This document shows, piece by piece, positions 10,408 through 21,131 of a stretch of DNA of 64,000 nt. The DNA is from Theocolax elegans (lineage: Eukaryota > Arthropoda > Insecta > Hymenoptera > Cerocephalidae), in NCBI GenBank assembly GCA_026168455.1, contig CM047427.1, forward strand, positions 61,829,249 through 61,893,248, read 5' to 3'. A program made the position numbers and the translations under genes. The notes beneath the pieces are model-generated. The model saw nothing but the letters and a program-made list of their open reading frames with translations. It made no database searches and was not told the origin of the DNA. Every line of letters starts with the position of its first letter. Within the stretch, counting starts at the first letter, position 1.

Positions 10408-12149
10408 CCATGAAAAGTATACCTTTATTCAAATTTATGTTTACTAATTTTTACTATTGTACTGATAATGCCTAAAGTTTCTAACTAAAAAAATTATTTT
10501 TAACTTCATTTATAAATTAAAATATGTTTCATATAAAGATTTGGTAACATATACAATTACAATCCAAGTAAAATTCTATAGAATAGTACATTTAAACGTT
10601 TCGCGGGTTAAGATTACATTGCAACGTTGCCAAGTGAGAAAACGGTTTCTTTAACCTCCTCTCTTACTGTCATTTTACAAGTTCAATATAAAATATTTAT
10701 TCGGAATGCCCGGCATGCTATGATTATAAAATATATTTTAAAAGTTTAGGTTTTCAACATTTTGTAACTAGTTTTTGATCCATTCATCCAGTGTTTGTCA
10801 AAAGAAAATAGCGTACTTCCTGTGGAAAATCACGATACTGCCATAAGAGTAATGCTAAAAACTGAAACTTTGAACAAGCTTTATTTATTATTTTTATCGG
10901 CAAGTCACCCTCAAATTTCGCGACAGTATTCGTCATGATATTATTAATATTGTGTCAAAGTTTCATTTCAATCTGCAGTGTGTGAATTCGCGCTTGAGCT
11001 ACCTTAAATGTAACAATCGGCCGCATTTAACACAATCCGTACAATCACTCGTATCAAAATTAATATTTTCACCGCATAAGAAAAACTTACTGACGTTTAT
11101 GCTACGTCGACGCATAAACTGTTTAAAAGGAGCATTGGTCGGTAAATATAAGCACGTGTTTACTTAACCTTAAAAATTGTACACTAATCGATAAATTTAA
11201 TTGCGACACTTAATAAATAAAGCTTATAACTAGATAATGTTCAAATAGGACTCAGAAGAATATAATTGCTGCAACCATTCACTGTTAAGGATCGGCTGAA
11301 GTAGATGAGTGTAGACCGTGCTTTGAAGCTTGAGATGGTCCGGCTCGTCGAACGCTCATCCAAGCTCTAACTTCAACGTGTCAAGCGAGTATCCAGAAAA
11401 GTCGCTCACGGCCAATAAGCTGCATAATTAATGAATGCAGGTGAGCAAAAAGCTTTGCGGTCATAAAGAGGACCCCTCTAGGGTTTTAGAGCGTTTAAGA
11501 AGAAGCAGTGAATAGCTTACCCAGAGAGAGAGAGAGAGAGAGTGACCGTCCAGATGATCGTTATTTGATTCCAGCAAAGAACATAAGTAAGTGGTACCAC
11601 TTCATGCGATCGCATTTTGTTCAATAAACAATAAATAATTTATGCATTGCGCTATTCCAGTCCCGTCGACTGTGTATATTATTTTAGTTTGCGATATTTT
11701 CCTCTCTCTCTCTCTACAAGTCGGACGTTTACGGACTTGTAATTTGTTTTTTTAATTATTATTTTAACGTCGCTCTTTTTATGCTCCCAAACCGGTGCTA
11801 ATCAGCGACGGAGGTCATACGATGTCTTGGTGAAGAAAGCACCTGGTGAAAATACTTGTAATTTAAAGTGTATAGACCTTAGCGACAAATAAATATTTTG
11901 CCCGTTATTTATTTTTATATTTATTTCAATAAATTCATTTATTAATACAAATTCAATCCGGTGTTCGAGTAATTGAATTTTAACCCACGAACGATTCCTT
12001 TCGTGAACCTAAGAGCCCGTACATTTCGGTTTCAGACTAACACTTAACAGATTTGATAGAGCGGACAGTGGCAATCAGACTGTTAAAATATATATGTGTG
12101 TGTGTGTGTGTATGTTATAAAAAAAAGATTTTTTTAACATGTAATATAA
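10408..12149. other. Stretch without a recognised gene
   Basis: Mostly AT-rich. A 71-codon frame at 10952-11167 (+) matches nothing I recognise and lacks splice or domain support. Simple repeats: (GA)n at 11521-11542, (CT)n at 11700-11716 and (GT)n at 12094-12112. A moderately GC-richer patch at 11280-11480 could be an old repeat, but I cannot name it. Confidence 0.4.
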
Positions 12150-12642
12150 AAACAATTATTAAAAAAAACAGACTTTGAAAAAAACGCTAAAAATTATGAA
12201 ACCATTCACAAAAAAAAAGAAAGAAAAGAAGAAAGTATAAAATAATTCATAAAAGAATATTTTCAAAGTCGACGCCGAATTCTCGAATTCGCAGAAATGT
12301 ACCTGTAAGCCACGGACTTAAATTTGATAATATTATTTTCGATCCAATTTAATGTATATACAGTAATATTCTTATTCAAAGTCTTTATTCGCTCCGCCGT
12401 ATAATCTAATATTTTGCTAGCGTATTTTGTGAAAGGTCGATACATGGCGATGGCCTGAGCGGCGCTCTCATGCACACAGATTGTACCGCGGAAATAATAC
12501 GAAAATAAATTTTACATCAGATTTAAAATTGAGCGCCTACTTTGAAAATATTCTTTATGAATTATTTTATACTTTCTTTTTTTGTGAATTATTTTATGAT
12601 TTTTAGCGCTTTTTTTCAAAGTCGGTTTTTAAATAATTGTTT
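12150..12642. mobile_element. About 490-bp inverted-repeat element (MITE-like)
   Basis: The arms 12150-12285 and 12530-12642 are reverse complements. Shared landmarks are AACAATTATT at the outer ends, GACTTTGAAAAAAA.CGCTAAAAAT, then AAAGTATAAAATAATTCATA and GAATATTTTCAAAGT at the inner ends. The loop of about 245 bp differs in base composition from the arms and contains a 70-codon minus-strand frame. No transposase; non-autonomous. Confidence 0.75.
12263..12475 (-). other. Open frame in the loop of the inverted-repeat element
   Basis: A 70-codon frame begins at an ATG (12475) and reads 'MHESAAQAIAMYRPFTKY', ending 'SRIRRRL'. It fills nearly the whole loop and has less biased composition than its surroundings. 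That could mean a captured gene fragment. I do not recognise the family, and it may be chance. Confidence 0.25.
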
Positions 12643-12722
12643 AATTTAATGTTTTTTAATGTATTTTCTTAGTAATTTTTTAAAATAATTTATTTATTTC
12701 ATCCTTTTTATTACATAATATA

Positions 12723-12848
12723 ATGGAACGACCAACAAAGGATGCTTCGCGTAAAAGAAAAGACTGTTTATGCGAGACAAAAAAGGTGAAATGTGAACAT
12801 CTTTTTCGAGCAAGAAAGAAAATGTCAAAAATTCGTTTCGAGGAATGA
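12723..12848 (+). other. Short basic open frame
   Basis: Starts with ATG at 12723 and encodes 41 residues rich in Lys/Arg with three Cys (DCLCETKKVKCEH). Too short for any assignment. Possibly a transposon-protein relic. Confidence 0.2.
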
Positions 12849-12949
12849 ACCTAGTTAAAGCGCGGAAAGACAATATATGAGTTACATATTAGCTACATAA
12901 GTTATATTAGTTATATAATTAACTTATATTATTATATTAGCTGTCATTT

Positions 12950-13250
12950 AAAAAAATCATCCCAATCCGTCCAGTAGTTTTCCTAATAATCGCGGGGATA
13001 ACAAGTAAAAAGAGATACATATTTTTATAATGTATATTAAATATAGTTAAATATTTAGACAATATTTACAAAAAAATAAACTGGGAGTACTGGAGGATAA
13101 TTACCTATCATTTAAAAAAATTCATCAAAATCGGTCCTGTAGTTTCGGTATAATCGCTGGACAAACATGAAAAAAGAGATATATAATCAAAAAGCGCGAT
13201 AGCGCCTGGACGCAAGTATGCAGGCGCGTAAGCCCTTATTATACAGCTAA
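12950..13250 (+). repeat. Two copies of a LINE 3'-tail-like motif
   Basis: 'TCATCCCAATCCGTCCAGTAG' (12957) and 'TCATCAAAATCGGTCCTGTA' (13123) start two related segments of about 70 bp, each ending near 'AAAAAGAGATA'. This 'aaatcggtccagtagtt' pattern is common in 3' ends of insect RTE/CR1-type LINEs, by general recollection. No coding part accompanies them. Confidence 0.45.
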
Positions 13251-13639
13251 CTAACCCCTCAGATTTTTTATATTTTCGTACATTTAAAATTATGCTATCT
13301 ATTTATGCAATTACAAATCTCACATCTATTTTTTATATAAGTTTTCACTTTACAATAAATCCGGTTTGAATTCATAAGTGCATAGTGGAGAAATTCGATG
13401 TTATTAAAGTTGCTTGCTGGATTCCGATTCTCGAATTTTTGCTATTTCCACTTTCTTTTTCATTTGATGGCAACAAAAAGAGATAGCGTCATAGGAGATG
13501 CGAAAGATAGAAAGAGACGAAATTTTTTCCAGCCCGTGAGAGAACGCCTACAGACGTAAAAACTGTTGGCAAGTTGTTTGAGAAGTGGCCGCAAGGGGGA
13601 GCTACTGCGCTACTCTCAGTATTACACACATCGTATATA

Positions 13640-15139
<1,500 letters not shown>

Positions 15140-15250
15140 GTTAAATGAAATAATAATTACTTTACAAAACTACTAATAAAAACTTGTATTTAAAAAAATA
15201 GCGTAAGGCAATATACTGAGTTCACTATGTTGGGAACCTTATTAGATTAA

Positions 15251-15267
15251 AATAATTATGTATGTTC
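15251..15267. repeat. Target-site duplication, left copy (SINE)
   Basis: AATAATTATGTATGTTC at 15251-15267 is repeated exactly at 15727-15743 after the poly(A) tail, showing retrotransposition into the palindromic element. Confidence 0.9.
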
Positions 15268-15680
15268 AGACCGACACGGTGGCGGAGTGGCGGAGACGCA
15301 CCTCGGCCGGTCACGGAAGTTAAGCAGCACTGAGTGCGGTTCGCACTTGGATGGGTTTGGCTTTCGTGGCGGGTTAGGTGTTTTTTCACACTTCACAACG
15401 TGAGCGGGAGGTGTGAAACATTCGGTTTCGGTGTCAAGGCCTACGCAATGTGACTTTGACACCTAAAAAGAATGTTCGAATACACCAGCCATCTCGGGTG
15501 AGGTTTTCCCTGCTTCACAGGTTTCCCTCATCCACGGGCATAACCCCGGGCGAATGCGAGATGGTGGGGTTTTTAAGGGAGGGATAAAGCACCCACACAT
15601 AGGTGGTAGGTGAACACCGTTAAGTCCCCCAGGGGATAAACGGTAGGAAGTGCCAGGAAAAAGAGAGCACAAAACCAAGA

Positions 15681-15726
<46 letters not shown>
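15268..15726 (+). mobile_element. 5S-rRNA-derived SINE with poly(A) tail
   Basis: The first 110 bases or so resemble 5S rRNA. 'GAAGTTAAGCAGCACTGAG' followed by 'CACTTGGATGGGT' corresponds to the 5S internal promoter (A box, intermediate element, C box). The body (about 15385-15680) is unrelated and contains a stem CCATCTCG (15489) / CGAGATGG (15557). The 3' end is a run of about 40-45 A. A 17-bp perfect target duplication flanks it. This fits SINE3-class elements, transcribed by RNA polymerase III from a type 1 promoter and mobilised by a LINE. The open frames on its minus strand are not genes. The parent LINE is not identified. Confidence 0.85.
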
Positions 15727-15730
<4 letters not shown>

Positions 15731-15743
15731 ATTATGTATGTTC
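15727..15743. repeat. Target-site duplication, right copy (SINE)
   Basis: Exact repeat of 15251-15267, directly after the poly(A) run. Confidence 0.9.
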
Positions 15744-16080
15744 TTTAATTGATGATACAGAGTACTAAAATTGGCAGAAAGTATATAATTCTAGTACAAT
15801 TATAACTAATATTAGTATAAATTGTTTGTTTCTGATAAATACAAGGTTTTCTACACTATTAAATTTTATAGAAAGTTTCAATATATTATATATAAAATAA
15901 TAAATAAATATAACAATACTTTCTGGCAACTTTAGTATGCTATATCACCAATGAAACAATATAAATTATTATTTTAATCTAATACAGTTCCCAACATAGA
16001 GAACCCAGTATACTGCCTTGCGCTATTTTTTTAAATACAAGTTTTTATTAGTAGTTCAGTAAAATAATTATTATACCACT

Positions 16081-16253
16081 TCACTATGTATTTATAAAGA
16101 TTCTACGTAATTTTACCAATTAATCATGTGCTTTAAAGATATATTTACTTATATTATCTAATAAATAACTTTAATTATTACTCCCATCTTTTGTCTGTTT
16201 CTTTAAATTTAATTAAATATTTTTTTTTTATATTACAAATCTCCATATATTGA
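16081..16253. other. AT-rich spacer
   Basis: Nothing recognised between the palindromic element and the 120-bp repeats. Confidence 0.4.
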
Positions 16254-18730
16254 AGCTTTGCAATTGAAAGGACTGAAATCAAACTGGAACGACAAGTATT
16301 TTGAATCTAACTCCCATATTTTCTCTATACTTATTTATATTATATTACACCTTTTTATATATTCCATAATAGTTTTCTGCAATTGAAATATTGAAATCAA
16401 AAACACCTTCCAAGAAGGTGTCAAAACCCGCAAGTATTTTGTGTTTGCACCTTTTTTATATGTAACTTATATTTAACATTTTATATATATATGGTGGTTC
16501 TCTGTGACATCGAAGATGAAAAAAAATAAATATTGCTATAACTGTGGGAATATGTTTTTAGAGGTATCCAGTAGTTCTCCTGAATTTTTTCAGATTTTTT
16601 CTGGGCCATTATTTTAAGTTACAGAGAGTCAAAGTTGACATTTTAGCACTTTTTTGCATTATATGCCCATTTCATGAATTTTTAGCTCCCAGGAGATGCA
16701 TTTTTCACTAAAAACATAACTATGACTTTTTTTGTAAAATTTTCCGAACTTTTCATTAAAAATACTTTTAAAGACATAAATGTATGCTGTCACACTCTTG
16801 TAAGCCATTTAAACCTTAAATAGTGAAAATCAGCAATTCTGCCTCCGGACTCTGGTAACCTAATACTGTCTAAATATGTCTTTTTATAGTCAGAAACTGC
16901 CTAAAAATTTCCAGAGTGGGTCTAAATCATTAAGATCACTTATGGTCAAAATATCCGGAAAAAGTGCCCGAACTATTAATAGAAATGTATATTTGTTGCC
17001 TTATAACGATGAATCTAGTAGCATGATCATTGCAAAAAAAATTTATTGCACTTTACCCTTGGAATGGTAGAAAAGTATCTCCACTTGTTTCAGTATCCAT
17101 CTAATCCCCTGTAAGCTGCTAAATTACAAATATTATTATAAAATTATAAAAAATTATTTTTTAAACATTTATAATGCTGGATTTTTAGTTTTACCATCCC
17201 TTACAAGAATTATAATACTAATCTGAAGGATTACTATAAAGTATCAACATTATTATTATTATTATTCAGGAATACATTGTTTAGATTTCCAAACTTGTCA
17301 CTGTCACGTTATCATATTATTCATTATAATTACATATCCGATTTATTTATATATCTTTGTATTAAATAAGTATATTCAGTTATTGTAATAATGATGTTTA
17401 TATATTTATAGTAATCCTTCAGACTAGTATTATAATTCTTGTAAGGGATGTAAAACTATAAATTCAGCATTATAAATGTTTTAAAAAATAATTTTTTTAT
17501 AATTTTATAATAATATTTGTAATTTTAGCAGCTTACAGGGGATTAGTATGGATACTGAAACAAGTGGAGATACTTTTCTACCATTCCAAGGTAAGTGCAT
17601 ACAATTTTTTTCCAATGATCATGCTACTAGATTCATCGTTATAAGGCACCAAATATACATTTCTATTAATATTTCGGGCACTTTTCCCGGATATTTTGAC
17701 CATAAGTGATCTTAATGATTTAGACCCACTCTGGAAATTTTTAGGCAGTTTCTGACTATAAAAAGACATATTTTAGACAGTATTAGGTTACCAGAGTCCG
17801 GAGCAGAATTGCTGATTTTCACTATTTAAGGTTTTAAATGGCTTACAAGAGTGTGACAGCATACATTTATGTCTTTAAAGTATTTTTAATGAAAAGTCGG
17901 AAAATTATTACAAAAAAGTCATAGTTATGTTTTTAGTGAAAATGCATCTCCTGGGAGCTAAAATTCATGAAAATGGGCATATAATGCAAAAAAGTGCTAA
18001 AATGTCAACTTTGACTCTCTGTAACTTAAAATAATGGCCCAGAAAAAATCTGAAAAATTCAGGAGAACTACTGGATACCTCTAAAACATATTCCCACAGT
18101 TTATAGCAATATTTATTTTTTTCATCTTCGATGTCACAGAGAACCACCCATATATATATTTATATATATAAACAGTTCTGCAATTGAAAGTACTGAAATC
18201 AAAGCGGCATAATCGACAAGTATTTTGTATATCTTACCGTAAATTTGTGATTAATTAAACATTTACATATATTCTTAAACTCCAGAAAAAGTTCTGCAAT
18301 AGAAAGTACGGAAATCAATGCAAATATCTATTAAATTGAAAACAAACATTTTTCAGAAAAGCATCTACAAATTTACATTTCAATTCTAGTCCTGTCATGT
18401 CCTACAAGCAATAAATGAATAATTTTTTAATACTTTTATTAATTTCTGCAAAACTGATAAAAAATCAATTTCTGACTTTTTTATTCTCTTTAAATACACA
18501 ATGTCTATCCTTCCCGTGTCTTACAGCAATAGATAAACAATTTTATATAATAGTAATAATATTCATTTGTGCAAAATAATTTCTGCAAAACTAATAAAAA
18601 AGTAATTTCTCTCTTTTTTTATTCTCTTTAATAAAATACTACTATAAAAAATATTACATATAAAAAAGGTGTCAACACAAAATACTTGCGGGTTTTGACA
18701 CCTTCTTGGAACGTGTTTTTGATTTTATAT
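16254..18730. repeat. About 120-bp repeats interrupted by element X, with outer inverted pair
   Basis: 'TGCAATTGAAA..ACTGAAATC' starts units at about 16259, 16379 and 18179, with a partial unit near 18295. Several are followed by 'CGACAAGTATTTTG' or 'CGCAAGTATTTTG'. Element X (16493-18149) lies between the second and third unit. In addition, the segment 16400-16465 (with AAGAAGGTGTCAAAACCCGC) is mirrored at 18655-18725, so the whole block may itself be an older inverted-repeat element into which X jumped. Confidence 0.65.
16493..18149. mobile_element. Foldback element X, complete copy
   Basis: The left arm 16493-17238 and right arm 17407-18149 are near-perfect reverse complements, about 745 bp each, with a loop of about 168 bp. 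The ends read GGGTGGTTCTCTGTGACATC (one G missing on the left) and its complement, with alternating TA tracts outside on both sides. Each arm carries the same small open frames in mirror image, but substitutions between copies mostly change the amino acid, so these frames are probably not under selection. No transposase. Related copies are at 49463-50203 and in the array 56716-63772. Confidence 0.85.
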
Positions 18731-18933
18731 ACATTAAATAATAATTAAATGTGCCGTATTTGTGTTTCGTGCTAAATGCTCCTAGTGACACATCAATTTT
18801 TGAATGTATTTAAAATGTTTTGTGATTGTTCTTTATATTTTTATTATAATAAGTTTATTTCAGCCTTTCGGCCCAGAAATGGACTTGGTTTACATCAGTT
18901 CTTATCGCATTCATAAACCCATACACATACTCT

Positions 18934-18965
<32 letters not shown>

Positions 18966-19197
18966 CAAAGTAATTTATAATATATATATATATATGTACA
19001 TACAAATATCTTTATTACTATTTAAATAAATACCTATTATTAGCATATTTATTTTGTACTATTATAATTCTTACAGGCCTGTTCTCACAGTCTTTACATT
19101 ACACTTAGATCACTACCTACAGTCTTTTCGCCTTTGATTCGCTATTTACTACGCTATATTCCACACATCTTCTTATATTATACTTCATACATTGTTC
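18731..19197. other. AT-rich stretch with TA microsatellites
   Basis: (TA)n tracts at 18932-18963 and 18980-18995. 'TTATTTCAGCCTTTCGGCC' near 18858 is a short GC-richer patch. No gene seen. Confidence 0.4.
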
Positions 19198-19623
19198 CTA
19201 ACATTCTTTACCCTTATCCTTCTTTTTCTTTTTCGCTATTTCTATTTTCTTAAATACTTTTGTTAAGCCTACCATACCTTCTATACTATTTACTAATTCC
19301 ATTCTATTATTTTCATAGCCCGGTAATTCCTTTGTGTATTCCCTAGTATAATTACATTCTTCCAGTACGTGTTTAAGTGTCCCTACCTCTTTCTCGCATA
19401 ACTTACAAAACTTTTCTTCTGATTTTAGCCAGTATTTATTGGTTTCGTCCCAGTTTCCGCATCTTATCCTAGCAATAATGTCTATTTCTATTTCTTTTGT
19501 ACAGTTCTTTAAATATATAGGTAAACCTTCTCTCGCTATATTTATATACCTATCGTTGTATTTTGATTTTCTCATTTCCCCGAACGTATTTTGCCATTCT
19601 ATACAACTGATTGTTCTTTATAT
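19198..19623 (-). pseudogene. R1-like LINE, C-terminal fragment
   Basis: The minus-strand frame runs from an upstream stop near 19623 to 19198, about 140 codons. It contains 'IIARIRCGNW', 'NKYW' and a CCHC knuckle C-x2-C-x8-H-x4-C (CKLCEKEVGTLKHVLEEC), the usual C-terminal zinc motif after the RT of R1-type LINEs. It ends in a Lys-rich tail. No RT sequence precedes it, so it is a short 5'-truncated or decayed insertion. Confidence 0.75.
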
Positions 19624-19639
19624 AATAGTTTAAACTTTA

Positions 19640-21129
19640 CACAGGCTTTTTTATTTTAACAGTTGTTGTTTATTAGATAACGGATTAACTAGCTCACCAC
19701 GTACGGCCTTAAGGCATCCGTAACTCGCCGCTTCGGAGCTCTAGATCGAACGCTTCGCTTCGCTAGTTCCTCCGCGCCTTGCATCGCTACGCGTCACATA
19801 AATATAGAATAGTAAAAGCTTACTATACGGAGTAAGCATAGTTGAATCCTGATAAAGCCTGACTTCGGTATGTGTTCTGAGTATTGATTCGTATTTATCA
19901 CTATTCGTCGAAAATACTGTTTTCGACGAATAGTGATAAGTTTTTTTTCCTCTGTTTACTTTTTACCCAAGGGGAGTCCAGAGTGAAAATTTACAAAAAT
20001 CGTCACTTCGATTATTGGCTGAAGTCAGTCGAGACATATCCAAAATAATTATTAATTAAAAAAACATAAAGACCATACCGTGCAAATAAAGAGCTGAGCG
20101 GGGATGTCGCTTATACCGAAAATATTTATAGGCCGGTTGTCACCTCAAAAAATTAATATTCAAATCGTAAAGTAAGTCGCACTGCCTTTCGGCGTACGCG
20201 ATCAGGGCAATGTAGGAGATTAGTATTATTTAAAATAAAGAAATTAAAGAAATATTAAAATCAATTAAATCTATTTATCGTAATATTCACCATTATCGAG
20301 AATTTCTTCATAATATGGTCTAAGGATCTACCGTGCTTACTGTTTGCAAAACCGGATGAAACAAGAACGAGATTGCGGGATCTCGCCAGTTTTATTCATG
20401 CATCGACGCTTTCCCCACTCACGATCTCCCGGTGGATGAAAATCGTTAATTGGACCTTCTCGATATGCGCCGAAAAATCACGACGTCACAACTACATGTC
20501 AGCGCGCGCGAAAATTAAAAACATGTATTAGGTGAATGCAGATGTTCATTGTAGACACCTCCTAATACTCAACACGTAGCCTCCACCTCCGCGGTTTCGA
20601 TACGCACAAGAATATCCCCTCCACTCGTACTTTCTACTTGTGGAGGTACGTATTACGTTTCAAGCGCAGCATGGGCTGCAACGCTACCCATAGTTCGCAT
20701 ACGCGAAATGCTCGATCATGCCACTATTCGCCGATATCTCCGATCTTCAAACAAATGCGCGAAAATACGAATCCTTAATTATCTGTATTATTCAATATTA
20801 TATTTATTCTAATTACTGTAATATTAATCAATACTAATTATCATCAATTTCAATAATATTAATTAAATCAATGTAATACTAATCAATATTAATTATTATT
20901 AATTTTAATAATATTAAATAAAGCAAAGTAGAAGTATTGAAGTCAGGTCACTAGGACATGTATCTTTCGCTAAGATATGATCTACACTTCAACATATTTG
21001 TCAGATACGTATTTTTCCTTATTTCATTTTATTGGTTATTTGTATGTAAATATTAAAATGTATAAATCTTTGTGGCTATTTCATTTACAAAAATTTTTTC
21101 TTTGCTTTTATTCAGAAAAGTGTTCCATT
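19640..21129. other. Mixed stretch without a recognised gene
   Basis: 19680-19800 and 20330-20780 are clearly GC-richer than their surroundings. The latter has many CpG-containing motifs but no long frame or splice signals I trust. A direct dimer of about 57 bp ('ATACTAATCAATATTAATTA'-type) lies at 20818-20932. A weak plus-strand frame at 20977-21237 runs into the Y element and is not supported. Confidence 0.4.
19895..19939. repeat. 20-bp perfect palindrome with 5-nt loop
   Basis: TTATCACTATTCGTCGAAAA (19895-19914), loop TACTG, then the exact reverse complement (19920-19939). The left half, with about 35 bp of upstream sequence ('GATTCGTA'), recurs at 24830-24870 without the right half. It marks an unidentified dispersed repeat. 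Confidence 0.85.
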
Positions 21130-21131
21130 TA

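Larger units (their letters stand above)
15140..16080. mobile_element. Palindromic MITE-like element, split by a SINE
   Basis: The left arm, 15140-15260, with 'CTACTAATAAAAACTTGTAT' and 'AGCGTAAGGCAATATACTG', is mirrored at 15965-16080. A further inner pair ('GGCAGAAAGTA' near 15755 and 'TACTTTCTGGC' near 15922) extends the hairpin. Without the 459-bp SINE the element would be about 465 bp. No coding capacity. Confidence 0.75.

Noticed and set aside
10952..11167. 71-codon plus-strand frame as a host gene
   Set aside because: No domain, no splice context, no conserved motif; length within chance for this composition.
15256..15678. Two minus-strand frames with many prolines
   Set aside because: Shadow frames of the 5S-derived SINE.
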